Positions 52,794 through 61,897 are shown, counted from the stretch's first letter. The stretch: 64,000 nucleotides of DNA from Actinobacteria bacterium OV450 (GCA_001298555.1 LJCW01000336.1:1-64000), one strand, 5' to 3'. Program-made: numbers and translations. Notes: generated by a model from the sequence alone, not told the origin.

Positions 52794-54155
52794 TTACGAA
52801 ACGCGCGAAAGCCGCTTCAGCAACAAGGCGGACGCAACCGGCCGGGCGCCGGCCTTCGCCACACCGTCGGCCACCTCGCGGTCGGTGGACACCACGACCA
52901 CAGGCCGGCCGGGCGGTTCCGCACGCACCAGCTGGCGGATGAGCTCGTCCGCCGTCACCCCCGGCTTGGAGAACAGCACCCGCACCCCGCGCGGCGGCGC
53001 GAGCAGCACCGGGGCCGCCAGTTCCGCACCGTCGAAGACGCAGGTCATCTCCGCGCCGGTCTGCGCGGCCAGCATCGACAGCCCGCCCAGCAGCCGCAGC
53101 CGCTGCTTCTCCAGCGGCATCGTCGGATAGCCGGTCTTCGTCACGTTGTAGCCGTCGACGACCAGATGGGCCTGGGGCAGCGCCAACAACTGGTCCAGCA
53201 GCGCCGGATCGGTCTCCGACAGCGCCCGCGCCGCGATGTCCTTCGGCGTCATCCGGCCCGGCTCCACCGCGTCCACGGTGTCGGCCGGCCGCGTCGACAC
53301 CGGCGGCAGCGCCAGCTCGCGGCGCAGCCCCTGGGCCGCGTCCAGCACGGTGTCGAGCAGCAGCCGCAGCCGCATGTCCTCGACGCTGCGGCCCTCGCGG
53401 GTGGCCCGGCGGGAGGTCTCCAGCGCCGCCTCCACCTCGGCGAGGCGGGACTTCAGGCGCCGGCTCTCGCTCTCGGCGGCCGCCACCTGCGCGGCCGCCT
53501 CGCCGCGGATCCCGTCGATCTCGGCGGTGACCTTGCGCAGGGCCGCCTCCCCGCGCTTCACGTCGCTCTGGGCACTGCGCAGCTTGCGCTGAAGCGATTC
53601 CGCTTCCCTGCGCGCCGCGTCCAGCTCGGCCCGCACCTGCTCGCCGCCGAGCCGCTGCACGTCCCGGGCGTGCGCCAGTTCCTCGCGCAGCCGGTCCAGT
53701 TCGCGCCGGGTCTCCTCGCCCACCCGTTCGGCGTCGGCGCGCTGCGCCTCCTCGCCCGCGGCGGCCACCAGCTTCACCCAGCCGACCGGCCGCAGCACGT
53801 ACGCGGCGGCCGCCACGTCCAGCGGGTCCGCGGCGGCCGGCGGTGCGCCGGACTCCAGCGCACCGGCCAGCTCGGCCTGGGCCTCGCGCAGCTTCTCGGC
53901 GACGCGGCCGCGGAACACGGCGTCCGTCTCCACGGCGGCGGCCATCGCGTTGCCCGCGAACTTGGCGCGCCGGGTCGGTGTGAACCGGGCGTACTGGCGC
54001 AGCTGTGCCGGGAGGTCCGCGACCGTCAGGCCGCCGAAGGCGTCCGAGACGAGCGCGACGACCCGGCGCCGCACGCCTTCCGGCAGCGGGCGGTCGAGCA
54101 CCTCGGCGGCGTCGCCGGCCGCACCGGCCGGCTCAGCGCCGCTTGCTGGCTCCAC
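52794..54155 (-). CDS. NYN domain protein with coiled coil
   Basis: 453 residues. The N-terminal part (about 20-120) is helical with LPAQLRQYARFTPTRRAKFAG; a long coiled coil covers about 135-265; the C-terminal NYN (PIN-like, YacP/Rae1-type) nuclease domain has HLVVDGYNVTKTG, MTCVFDG and VVVSTDREVADGV with the conserved acidic residues. Probably a ribonuclease acting on ribosome-linked mRNA or tRNA, by family. GTG at 54155. Confidence 0.88.
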   Translation of the reverse strand: MEPASGAEPAGAAGDAAEVLDRPLPEGVRRRVVALVSDAFGGLTVADLPAQLRQYARFTPTRRAKFAGNAMAAAVETDAVFRGRVAEKLREAQAELAGALESGAPPAAADPLDVAAAAYVLRPVGWVKLVAAAGEEAQRADAERVGEETRRELDRLREELAHARDVQRLGGEQVRAELDAARREAESLQRKLRSAQSDVKRGEAALRKVTAEIDGIRGEAAAQVAAAESESRRLKSRLAEVEAALETSRRATREGRSVEDMRLRLLLDTVLDAAQGLRRELALPPVSTRPADTVDAVEPGRMTPKDIAARALSETDPALLDQLLALPQAHLVVDGYNVTKTGYPTMPLEKQRLRLLGGLSMLAAQTGAEMTCVFDGAELAAPVLLAPPRGVRVLFSKPGVTADELIRQLVRAEPPGRPVVVVSTDREVADGVAKAGARPVASALLLKRLSRVS

Positions 54156-54197
54156 AATCCGTCACCCCTACCGTGATCTACTGTGGGCCCGGCTCCC

Positions 54198-54437
54198 TCA
54201 GGAGTCCGCGCCCGGCCTGTCCACGAGCTCGATCTGGTCCACCGCGTTGCACCAGCGGCAGCGGACCGACTCGATGGTCTCATTGACCACCTCGCGCTCC
54301 TCGACCTTGGGCTCCCCGGCGAGATCCAGGTGGACGTACTCGACGACCTTCGACGAACGAGTGACGTCGAAACGCGTGAGGTTGCCGCACAGCGTGCAGC
54401 GCCACCGGGTGGTGTCGGTCGGCAGGGGAACCGTCAT
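54198..54437 (-). CDS. Small zinc-ribbon protein
   Basis: 79 residues with two CxxC pairs (Cys14/Cys17 in RCTLCGN, Cys60/Cys63 in RCRWCNA), typical of a zinc ribbon. Middle part has FDVTRSSKVVEYVHLDLAGE. Function unknown. It lies upstream of the NYN gene on the same strand, 42 bases apart. Confidence 0.82.
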   Translation of the reverse strand: MTVPLPTDTTRWRCTLCGNLTRFDVTRSSKVVEYVHLDLAGEPKVEEREVVNETIESVRCRWCNAVDQIELVDRPGADS

Positions 54438-54552
54438 CAGGCCGCTCTCTCCTTCGTAGTGCTTTCAATTAAAGCCGCCGTCCGCGTCAATCGGCGGACC
54501 GCAGCACGTAACCCTACGGCCTGCCGGTGCCCGGGGCGGGTCCGCTTGGGTC

Positions 54553-55287
54553 ATGCTCGATCGCATGATCGTAAGGTGGCAGGCCCTCCGGGAGGCCGCG
54601 CGGGGCCCGGTGGTCGTCCACGCACTGATCGCGGGCTGCTGCGCGGTGTTCCTGCTCGGCCCGGCTTCGGGGCTGAATCCCTCGTACGGGACGGGCGAAG
54701 GGTTACTGGAGACGGGGACCGCGTACTTCAGGCGCTGGGGCGTGGTCCCGGACGAACTGTTCGGCGGCTCCGCGCGGGCCCTGCTGACTCCGTTCACCGC
54801 GCTGTTCGTCCACGGCAGCTGGTTCCACCTGCTGGGCAACATGCTCTTCCTCTACGTCTTCGGCGTGATGACGCAGGAGCGGATGGGGCGGCCGGAGTTC
54901 CTGGCCTTCTACATCTGTACGGGTTACCTGGCGCTGGCGGCGTACGCGGCGGCCAACGCCGCCTCGGCCCAGACCCTGGTCGGCGCGTCGGGCGCGATCT
55001 CGGCGGTCCTGGGCGCGTTCCTGTGCCTGTTCCCCCGGGCGAGGGTGACGAGCCTGTTCCCGTTCCTCTTCTTCCTGCCGCTGCGGTTCCCCGCGTGGAT
55101 CGTGCTGATGTTCTGGTTCGGCCTGCAGTGGCTGGCGGCGCACCGCGCGGGGAGCGGTCCGGGAGTGGCGTACCTGGCCCACGTCGTGGGCTTCTCGCTG
55201 GGCTTCGTCTACGCGTGGGTGCGCTATCGGCGTACGACTAGAGTGAGGCGACCAGCGACGGCCACCGAGGGAGACAGCCAGCCGTGA
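54553..55287 (+). CDS. Rhomboid-family intramembrane serine protease
   Basis: 244-residue membrane protein with about six helices. Rhomboid motifs: HGSWFHLLGNMLFLYVFG (oxyanion region), catalytic Ser in GASGAISAVLGAFL and His in YLAHVVGFSLGF. Active residues are present, so it is probably a functional protease. ATG at 54553; ATG 54565 is an alternative. It overlaps the next gene by 4 bases. Confidence 0.9.
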   Translation: MLDRMIVRWQALREAARGPVVVHALIAGCCAVFLLGPASGLNPSYGTGEGLLETGTAYFRRWGVVPDELFGGSARALLTPFTALFVHGSWFHLLGNMLFLYVFGVMTQERMGRPEFLAFYICTGYLALAAYAAANAASAQTLVGASGAISAVLGAFLCLFPRARVTSLFPFLFFLPLRFPAWIVLMFWFGLQWLAAHRAGSGPGVAYLAHVVGFSLGFVYAWVRYRRTTRVRRPATATEGDSQP

Positions 55288-55565
55288 TCACCGCGATCGT
55301 GCTCATCAAGACCAGCGTGGACCGCATCCCCGAGATCGCCGAGTCCATCGCCGCGCTGGACAGTGTCAGCGAGGTCTACTCCGTCACCGGGACGTACGAC
55401 CTGATCGCCCTGGTCCGCGTGGCCCGCCACGAGAACCTGGCGGACATCATCCCGGGCCGCATCAGCAAGATCCCGGGCGTGGAGGCGACGGACACCCACG
55501 TGGCGTTCCGCACCTACTCCCAGCACGACCTGGAAGCGGCCTTCGCCATCGGCCTGGACGCGTAG
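55284..55565 (+). CDS. Stand-alone Lrp/AsnC ligand-binding (RAM) protein
   Basis: 93 residues comprising only the RAM domain (MITAIVLIKTSVDRIPEIAESIAALDSV; VTGTYDLIALVRV; IPGVEATDTHVAFRTYS), with no DNA-binding domain. Such proteins bind amino acids or partner with full-length Lrp regulators. GTG at 55284, coupled to the rhomboid gene. Confidence 0.9.
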   Translation: MITAIVLIKTSVDRIPEIAESIAALDSVSEVYSVTGTYDLIALVRVARHENLADIIPGRISKIPGVEATDTHVAFRTYSQHDLEAAFAIGLDA

Positions 55566-55893
55566 CGCGCAGCCCCACACGCCGGGCCGGGTCACGGTCC
55601 CGGAAGGCTCCCGCCGGAAGACTCCCGCCGGGCAGCGACACCCGGCCATCGGCCGGCCGGAAGACGTAGCCGCGCAGGTATCCGGCGAGGCCACCGCCGA
55701 TGGGGGCGACGTATGCGCGGGCCCCGGCGCCCGCCCTCCGCCCGTCCTCCCGCTCCGACACCCGCCACTTCCGGTCCTGGGCCGCTCCGGTCGCGCCGCA
55801 TCGGGCCGCACCCCGGCCCCACCGGGGCAGGGGCCTGCCCACGCTCGCGCGGACGCCCGGTGCCGGGCCCCGCAGGTCATGGTCGGCAGCCGG
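55566..55893. other. Convergent intergenic region, no convincing gene
   Basis: 328 bases between the RAM protein (plus) and the aminotransferase (minus). Several overlapping open frames exist on the minus strand (one contains AYVAPIGGGLAGYLRGYVF), but none has a ribosome site or a clear end before the RAM gene. CCCGCCGG-type short repeats at 55610-55640. Confidence 0.3.
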
Positions 55894-57378
55894 TCACACG
55901 GCCGGGACGCAGCGGCCCTCTTCGGTGCGGTACTGCCACTTGGCGCCGTCCGCGACGAGCTCCTTGACGGCCCGTACGAACCGCTCCACGTGCTCGTCGG
56001 GGGTACCGGCGCCGAAGCTGACGCGGATGGCGTTGAGGGTGGGGGTCCCCCCGGACGAAGTCTGGGGGAGCTCGCCCGGGGCGGCCTCCGGGGCTCCGCA
56101 CTCGCCCTGGGCCTGCGGCTCGCTGCCGAGCAGGGTGCGGACCAGCGGGTGGGCGCAGAACAGGCCGTCGCGGACGCCGATCCCGTACTCCGCCGACAGC
56201 GCGGCGGCGAAGTGCGAGCTGTTCCAGCCGTCCACGACGAAGGAGATGACGCCGACGCGCGGGGCGTCGTCGCCGAAGAGGGAGAGCACGCGCACGGCGG
56301 GGACCTCGGCCAGGCCTTCGCGGACCTTCGCGATGAGGTGCCGCTCGCGGGCGACGAGGTCCTCGAAGCCGGCCTCGGTCAGGGCCCTGCAGGCCGAGGC
56401 GATGGAGTAGACGCCGATGACGTTCGGGGAGCCGGCCTCGTGGCGGGCGGCCGTCGTGTGCCACTCGACGTCGACGCCGCCGTCCTCGCGGCGGGCGACC
56501 GTGCGGGAGGCGCCGCCGCCGGCCAGGTACGGCTGCGCCTGCTGGAGCCAGTCCGCGCGGCCGGCCAGCACGCCCGAGCCGAACGGCGCGTACAGCTTGT
56601 GCCCGGAGAAGGCCGCCCAGTCCACGTCCAGCTCCTGTACGGAGACGGGGTGGTGCGGGGCCAGCTGGGCGGCGTCCAGGACGATCCGCGCGCCGTGGGC
56701 GTGCGCGGCGGCGGCGAGCTCCTTCACCGGCCACAGTTCACCGGTGACGTTGGACGCGCCGGTGACGCAGACCAGGGCCGGGCCCTGGGGGCCTCGCCTG
56801 CCCGAGCGAAGCCGGGGGCTCGGGGAAGGGTCGCGGTCGGCGAGCGCGCGCTCCAGGATTTCGACTGCCTGGGCCGGGGTCCGCGGGGCGTCGAGGTAGG
56901 TGACCTGGGCGTTCGTCCACGGCAGCAGCGAGGCGTGGTGCTCGGTCTCGAAGACGAACACCTCGCAGTCCGCGGGGAGTGCGGCGGCGAGCAGGTTCAG
57001 CGAGTCGGTGGTGGAGCGGGTGAAGACCACCTGGTCGGCGGGCCGGCAGTCGAGGAACTCGGCGACGGTGGCCCGGCTCTGCTCGAAGAGGTCGGTGGAG
57101 AGCTGGGAGAGGTACCCGGCCCCGCGGTGGACGCTGCCGTAGTAGGGGGCGTACGCGGCGACGTCGTCCCAGACCCGCTGGAGGGCGGGGGCGCTGGCCG
57201 CGTAGTCCAGGGCCGCGTACGTGACCTCGCCGCCGGTGACGAGGGGGACGGTCACGTCCCGGCCGAGGACCGGCAGCGGCTGGGCACAGGCGGGGTCGGC
57301 GGTGGGGGTCACGGCGGAGGCGGCGGTGGTGGCGGCGGTGGCGGTGGCGGTGGCGACAGCGTTCGGGTACGCGGACAT
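55894..57378 (-). CDS. Class V PLP aminotransferase (cysteine-desulfurase-like)
   Basis: 494-residue fold-type I PLP enzyme with TEHHASLLPW, TGASNVTGELWPV, LDAAQLAPHHPV and the PLP lysine in WAAFSGHKLYAPFGSGVLAG. The N-terminus is an Ala/Thr-rich extension. It is the first gene after a SAM-IV riboswitch, so it likely belongs to sulfur/methionine metabolism, e.g. as a desulfurase; this is inference. Two peptides look like translated palindromic repeats: one encoded at 56783-56825, one at 56039-56070 (LPQTSSGGTPT). ATG at 57378 has GGGAGA upstream. Confidence 0.88.
   Translation of the reverse strand: MSAYPNAVATATATAATTAASAVTPTADPACAQPLPVLGRDVTVPLVTGGEVTYAALDYAASAPALQRVWDDVAAYAPYYGSVHRGAGYLSQLSTDLFEQSRATVAEFLDCRPADQVVFTRSTTDSLNLLAAALPADCEVFVFETEHHASLLPWTNAQVTYLDAPRTPAQAVEILERALADRDPSPSPRLRSGRRGPQGPALVCVTGASNVTGELWPVKELAAAAHAHGARIVLDAAQLAPHHPVSVQELDVDWAAFSGHKLYAPFGSGVLAGRADWLQQAQPYLAGGGASRTVARREDGGVDVEWHTTAARHEAGSPNVIGVYSIASACRALTEAGFEDLVARERHLIAKVREGLAEVPAVRVLSLFGDDAPRVGVISFVVDGWNSSHFAAALSAEYGIGVRDGLFCAHPLVRTLLGSEPQAQGECGAPEAAPGELPQTSSGGTPTLNAIRVSFGAGTPDEHVERFVRAVKELVADGAKWQYRTEEGRCVPAV
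56039..56070 (+). repeat. Short palindromic repeat, copy 4, inside a coding region
   Basis: GGGGGTCCCCCC, spacer GGACGAAGT, CTGGGGGAG. It is read through in frame near the aminotransferase C-terminus. Confidence 0.7.
56783..56825 (+). repeat. Short palindromic repeat, copy 5, inside a coding region
   Basis: CCTGGGGGCCTCG, CCCGAGCGAAG, CCGGGGGCTCGGGG. A relative of the other copies, encoding a Pro/Ser/Arg/Gly-rich insert in the aminotransferase. Confidence 0.5.
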
Positions 57379-57548
57379 GGCGGTATCTCCCGGCAGGACA
57401 GGCTGAATGGCTTCGGAGGGCCCGTACGTGGGTGCACGGATGCACGGCGCGCGGGTACGCGGATGCACATGCGCCAGTGGTACGGGAGTTGCCTCGACGC
57501 GCGGACGACTCGGGACCGCACGGAGGGTGAAGAAGGGGCGGAGTCGCC

Positions 57549-57569
57549 CTATCGCATTCGCTTGCTCAC
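57549..57569 (-). CDS. Possible mini-ORF in the SAM-IV leader
   Basis: GTG AGC AAG CGA ATG CGA TAG (VSKRMR) with a perfect GAGGAG 7 bases upstream, between the riboswitch and the aminotransferase. The stop overlaps a small GGGCG/CGCCC hairpin followed by CTTCTT. It may be a leader peptide or an accident. Confidence 0.35.
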   Translation of the reverse strand: MSKRMR

Positions 57570-57642
57570 GGAAAAGCTCCTCGGGAGACCAGGACCCCTG
57601 GTGTCGAGGGATCCGCGCTTGCCGTAGGCCTTTCTGGCTACG

Positions 57643-57731
57643 ACCTGGTCATCACCCGGGGCACCCCGCCACGGAAGGAGGGTTGCCGGACAGCAAGCCG
57701 GGGCCGAAACGCTGTCACTCGTGACCTGGTC
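57643..57731 (-). promoter_or_regulatory. SAM-IV riboswitch
   Basis: Minus strand, in order: GGTCACGAGTGACAGC, CGGCCCCGGCTTGCTGTCCGG, CAACCCTCCTTCCGTGGCGG, GGTGCCCCGGGTGATGACC. The outer GGTCA/TGACC stem, the GACAGC/GCTGTC hairpin, the ACCC...GGGT arm and the GGCCCC/GGGGTGCC pseudoknot match the actinobacterial SAM-IV class. The aminotransferase gene follows about 265 bases downstream. Confidence 0.9.
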
Positions 57732-57733
57732 AG

Positions 57734-57762
57734 CATCCTGCCACAAGATCCCCGACGCACAA
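57734..57762 (-). promoter_or_regulatory. Promoter of the SAM-IV leader
   Basis: Minus strand TTGTGC (57762-57757), 17-base spacer, AGGATG (57739-57734). Start would fall at the 5' edge of the aptamer. Confidence 0.5.
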
Positions 57763-57764
57763 GA

Positions 57765-57789
57765 CCCCGGTCCGCATGCTGGACCGGGG
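57765..57789 (-). terminator. Hairpin terminator downstream of trpD
   Basis: 9-bp stem CCCCGGTCC / GGACCGGGG, 7-base loop, followed on the minus strand by TCTTGT. It separates trpD transcription from the SAM-IV promoter. The 57790-57985 stretch between them is GC-rich and has no gene that I can support. Confidence 0.65.
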
Positions 57790-57985
57790 CCATGGCCGAA
57801 AACGATCAGACGGGGGCGCTGAAACCCCGCGGGACCGGTCAGGAGCACCGACCCCCGACTAAGCCCTCGCACCGCTCGGCCGCGGGCGGCCTCCCGGGCT
57901 TCGACCGGCTGCGCCGGCCTCCGGCCGTCGGCTGCGCGGGCCCGGGCCGGCCGGGCAGGCAGGCCGGGCACCGGGGCCGGGGGGC

Positions 57986-59050
57986 CTACGCGTTGCTGGC
58001 CGCCACCCAGCGGTCCAGGGCCGCCTTCGCCGCCCCCGAGTCGATGGACTCGGCCGCGCGGGTGATCGCCGCGCGGATCTCGTCCTCCAGGGAGCCCGTG
58101 CCCGGGTCCAGCGCCACCAGGGCCGCCGCCGAGTTCAGCAGGACCGCGTCGCGGACCGGGCCGGTCTCGCCGGCCAGCAGGCGGCGGGCGACGTCCGCGT
58201 TGTACGAGGCGTCCGCGCCGCGCAGAGCCGAGACGTCGACCAGCGGGATGCCCACGTCGCGCGGGTCGAACGGCTGCTCGTCCACGCGGCCGTCGCGGAC
58301 CCACCACACCCGGGAGGTGGCCGTGGTCGTCAGTTCGTCCAGGCCGTCGTCGCCGCGGAACACCAGCGCCGAGGAGCCGCGCTCCGCCAGCACGCCCGCC
58401 ACGATGGGCGCCACCCGCGGGTCCGCCACGCCCGTGGCCTGCGCCCGCACCCGCGCCGGGTTGGTCAGCGGGCCGAGGAAGTTGAAGGTGGTCCGGATGC
58501 CCAGCTCCTTGCGGGCCGCGGCCACGTGCCGCAGCGCCGGGTGGAACTTCACCGCGAAGCAGAAGGTGATGCCGGCCTGCTCCGCGACCTCGACCACCCG
58601 CGCCGGGGTGAGGTCCAGGTTGACGCCGAGCTTCTCCAGCACGTCCGAGGACCCGCTCGCGGAGGACGCGGCGCGGTTGCCGTGCTTGACCACCTTGGCG
58701 CCCGTACCGGCCACCACGATCGACGACATCGTCGAGATGTTCACCGTTTTGGCCCCGTCGCCGCCGGTGCCGACGATGTCCACCGTCCGGCCCGGCACCT
58801 CGATCAGGTTGGCGTGCCCGTACATGGACCGGACGAGGCCGTTGATCTCCGCGACCGTCTCCCCCTTGGCCCGCAGTGCCACCGCGAAACCGGCGATCTG
58901 TGCGTCGGTGGCCTCGCCGCGCATGATCCGGTCCATGGCCCAGGCCGTTTCCTCGGCACGCAGGTCCTGACCGGTCAGCAGGGCGTCGAGGAGACCCGGC
59001 CAGCTGCCGGCCGCCACGCTGTCGCCGCCTGCCGGGGTCGCAACGTTCAT
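57986..59050 (-). CDS. trpD: Anthranilate phosphoribosyltransferase
   Basis: Transfers phosphoribose from PRPP to anthranilate, the second step of tryptophan synthesis. The 354-residue product has IVGTGGDGAKTVNIST (PRPP loop), KHGNRAASSASGSSDVLEKLG, FNFLGPLTNPAR and VFRGDDGLDELT. The ATG at 59050 has CAGGAG upstream; the 59077 start is not needed. No Trp leader is visible before it, unlike trpEG. Confidence 0.96.
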   Translation of the reverse strand: MNVATPAGGDSVAAGSWPGLLDALLTGQDLRAEETAWAMDRIMRGEATDAQIAGFAVALRAKGETVAEINGLVRSMYGHANLIEVPGRTVDIVGTGGDGAKTVNISTMSSIVVAGTGAKVVKHGNRAASSASGSSDVLEKLGVNLDLTPARVVEVAEQAGITFCFAVKFHPALRHVAAARKELGIRTTFNFLGPLTNPARVRAQATGVADPRVAPIVAGVLAERGSSALVFRGDDGLDELTTTATSRVWWVRDGRVDEQPFDPRDVGIPLVDVSALRGADASYNADVARRLLAGETGPVRDAVLLNSAAALVALDPGTGSLEDEIRAAITRAAESIDSGAAKAALDRWVAASNA

Positions 59051-59138
59051 GGTCCGCTCCTGCTGTCCGTCGGCCACCCGGTCCCGGGGCCCACTCGAAT
59101 GGGAAGGAGATCAGCCTATCCAGCCCCGGGGACGGCAA

Positions 59139-59169
59139 AGAGCCCCGTCCAGACACTGGACGGGGCTCT
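59139..59169. terminator. Terminator between qcrB and trpD
   Basis: 13-bp perfect stem AGAGCCCCGTCCA / TGGACGGGGCTCT with loop GACAC; TTTG follows on the minus strand. It ends the cytochrome bc1 operon. Confidence 0.8.
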
Positions 59170-59216
59170 CGCCGTGGCGACACCGGGACTGACCTGAATC
59201 AGCCCCTCAGGTGGGA

Positions 59217-60842
59217 TCAGTGGTGGCCGTGGCCGCTCTGGATCTCCTTGTACTCCTCCACCGTGGGCTTCGGAATCTGGTTGTTCTCGGCGTAGAAGCC
59301 CTTGCTGAGCTTCGCGCGGAGCTTCTCCATGCGGCCGACCTTGCGCTCGACGCCGTTCTCGTCGACCGTCGGGCCGATCTCGACCGGCTTGTACTGCTCG
59401 TGCGCGGTGAGCGTGTGCAGCTTGCCCTGCGAGAGCGGCTCGTGGACCTCGACGAACTCACCGTGCGGCAGGCGCTTGATGATGCCGGTCTCGCGACCGT
59501 GCAGCACCTTGTCGTGGTCCCGGCGCTGGAGGCCGAGGCAGATGCGCTTGGTGGCGATGAACGCGAGGACCGGGACGACGAAGAAGCCGATCCGGACGAA
59601 CCAGGTGATGTTGTTGATCGAGAGGTGGAAGTACTGCGCGAACATGTCGTTTCCACCGCCGATCAGCAGCACGATGTACTCCGCGATCCAGGCGACACCG
59701 AAGGCCGTACGGGTCGGGACGTTGCGCGGGCGGTCCAGGATGTGGTGCTCGCGCTTGTCCCCGGTGACCCAGGACTCGATGAACGGCCAGGCGGCGATCG
59801 AGCCCAGCACCAGCGGGAAGAGCAGCAGCGGGACGAACACGCCCAGGACGAGCGTGTGGCCCCACAGGTTGATCTCCCAGCCGGGCATGGCACGGATCAG
59901 GCCTTCCGGCATACCCATGTACCAGTCGGGCTGCGCACCGGTGGACACGTGGTCCGGGCGGTACGGGCCGAGCGCCCAGATCGGGTTGATCGAGGCGATC
60001 GCCGCGATGGCCGCGATGACACCGAAGACCAGGAAGAAGAAGCCTCCGGCCTTGGCCATGTAGACCGGCAGCAGCGGCATGCCGACGACGTTGTTGTTCG
60101 TCTTGCCGGGACCCGCGAACTGGGTGTGCTTGTGGTAGAAGACCAGGATCAGGTGGGCCACCAGCAGGCCCATCATGATGCCGGGCAGCAGCAGGATGTG
60201 GATCGAGTAGAACCGGGCGACGAAGTCGCCGCCGGGGAACTCGCCGCCGAAGAGGAAGAACGAGATGTACGTGCCGACGATCGGCACGGACAGGATCGCG
60301 CCCTCCATGAAGCGGACACCGGTGCCCGAGAGCAGGTCGTCCGGCAGGGAGTAACCGGTGAAGCCGGTGAACATGCCGAGGACCAGCAGCAGGAAGCCGA
60401 AGATCCAGTTGACCTCGCGCGGCTTGCGGAACGCGCCGGTGAAGAAGACGCGCATCATGTGCACGACCATGCCGGCGACGAAGATCAGCGCCGACCAGTG
60501 GTGGATCTGCCGGATGAGCAGACCGCCGCGGACGTCGAAGCTGATGTCCAGCGTCGAGGCGAAGGCCTCGGACATCTGGACGCCCTGCATCGGCACGTAC
60601 GAGCCGTGGTACACGACCTCGTTCATGCTCGGGTGGAAGAACAGCGTCAGGTACACACCCGTGAGGATGATGATGATGAAGCTGTAGAGGCAGATCTCAC
60701 CCAGCATGAAGGACCAGTGGTCCGGGAAGATCTTGCGCATGTTGGACTTGGCCAGGCTGTAGATGCCCAGGCGGCCGTCCGCCCAGTCGGCTACCCGCTC
60801 GCCGGCCGGCGCTTTGCGCTTCGAATCGGTGGCAGTGCTCAT
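59217..60842 (-). CDS. qcrB: Cytochrome bc1 complex, cytochrome b subunit
   Basis: 541-residue membrane subunit that binds two hemes b and the menaquinol sites of the actinobacterial bc1-aa3 supercomplex. Motifs: SWSFMLGE-like start of helix A, histidines in HHWSALIFVAGMVVHMMR and RFYSIHILLLPGIMMGLLVAHL, GYSLPDDLLSG, and the long C-terminal extension typical of Actinobacteria (ends HGHH). It overlaps qcrA by 4 bases. Confidence 0.96.
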   Translation of the reverse strand: MSTATDSKRKAPAGERVADWADGRLGIYSLAKSNMRKIFPDHWSFMLGEICLYSFIIIILTGVYLTLFFHPSMNEVVYHGSYVPMQGVQMSEAFASTLDISFDVRGGLLIRQIHHWSALIFVAGMVVHMMRVFFTGAFRKPREVNWIFGFLLLVLGMFTGFTGYSLPDDLLSGTGVRFMEGAILSVPIVGTYISFFLFGGEFPGGDFVARFYSIHILLLPGIMMGLLVAHLILVFYHKHTQFAGPGKTNNNVVGMPLLPVYMAKAGGFFFLVFGVIAAIAAIASINPIWALGPYRPDHVSTGAQPDWYMGMPEGLIRAMPGWEINLWGHTLVLGVFVPLLLFPLVLGSIAAWPFIESWVTGDKREHHILDRPRNVPTRTAFGVAWIAEYIVLLIGGGNDMFAQYFHLSINNITWFVRIGFFVVPVLAFIATKRICLGLQRRDHDKVLHGRETGIIKRLPHGEFVEVHEPLSQGKLHTLTAHEQYKPVEIGPTVDENGVERKVGRMEKLRAKLSKGFYAENNQIPKPTVEEYKEIQSGHGHH

Positions 60843-61897
60843 CCGCGCTCCCAGAATGCAGGACCGACGGGCTCTTCGAAGTCGCCGAGCGCTTCAAGGA
60901 AGCCTTCGCCGTTCACGCCGATCCGCAGCTGCGGAAGCGCGTGGCCGGCCGGGCCGAAGATGACACGGGCGCCGTCGGAGAGGTCGAAGGTGGACTGGTG
61001 GCACGGGCAGAGCACGTGGTGCGTCTGCTGCTCGTACAGGCTGATCGGGCAGCCGACGTGGGTGCAGATCTTCGAGTAGGCCACGATGCCCTCGTGGGAC
61101 CACTCCAGCTCCTGCTTGTCCTTGATGTCCTCCGGCTTGATCCGGACGATCATCAGGGCAGCCTTGGCGATCTGCGTCTGGAAGTCGTGCTGCTCCTCCT
61201 CCAGGCCCTCGGGCCGGGCGAAGGTCAGCGAACCGACCTGGACGTCCTCGGGACGCAGCGGCTCGTTCGTGTTGTCGTTGATGAGCAGCTTGCCCTTGGC
61301 CCACACGGTCTTGCGCAGCTTGTCCTCGGGCAGCGGGCCCAGGTCGCGCATGATCATGACGGCGGACAGCGGCAGCATGGCCAGCGCGCCCAGCATCGTG
61401 TTGCGGATCAGCGGACGACGGGCGATGCCGGACTCGTTGGCACCGTCGGCGAAGTCCGACAGGACCTTCGCCTTGACCTCCGGCGACGCCGCGATCTCGT
61501 GGCGCTCGTCGGCGACCTCGACGTCGGACATCAGGGTGCGGGCCCAGTGGACCGCGCCCGCGCCGATGCAGAAGAGCGCGGCGCCCAGGGTCAGACCGAG
61601 GGCGAAGTTGAGCGCGCTCACCTTCCCGATCGGGAAGATGTAGACGATCTTGTCGACCGGAATGATGACGTACGAGGCGATGAAGCCGATCGTGGCCAGC
61701 ATCGACAGCGTGAACAGCATCGCCACGGTGCGCTCGGAGCGCTTCGCGGCCCGCTCGTCGATGTCCTGGATACGGGGCTTGTGGACCGGCAGGCCCGGGT
61801 CGGCGAACGGATCGTCCGCGACTGCTACGCCACCGTGGTGCGCGTCGCCCTGCTCGCTCGGCAGGTGCTTCTCTTCGGGAATGTCTTGGCTACTCAT
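60839..61897 (-). CDS. qcrA: Cytochrome bc1 complex, Rieske iron-sulfur subunit
   Basis: 352-residue Rieske protein with the three N-terminal helices characteristic of Actinobacteria (LFTLSMLATIGFIASYVII; LNFALGLTLGAALFCIGAG; a third near the TMLGALAMLPLSAVM segment) and the cluster motifs CTHVGCPI and CPCHQSTFD. Overlaps qcrB and qcrC by 4 bases each. Confidence 0.96.
   Translation of the reverse strand: MSSQDIPEEKHLPSEQGDAHHGGVAVADDPFADPGLPVHKPRIQDIDERAAKRSERTVAMLFTLSMLATIGFIASYVIIPVDKIVYIFPIGKVSALNFALGLTLGAALFCIGAGAVHWARTLMSDVEVADERHEIAASPEVKAKVLSDFADGANESGIARRPLIRNTMLGALAMLPLSAVMIMRDLGPLPEDKLRKTVWAKGKLLINDNTNEPLRPEDVQVGSLTFARPEGLEEEQHDFQTQIAKAALMIVRIKPEDIKDKQELEWSHEGIVAYSKICTHVGCPISLYEQQTHHVLCPCHQSTFDLSDGARVIFGPAGHALPQLRIGVNGEGFLEALGDFEEPVGPAFWERG

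Noticed and set aside
55462..55842. Small minus-strand ORF in the gap before the aminotransferase
   Set aside because: It overlaps the well-supported RAM-protein gene on the other strand and has no ribosome site.
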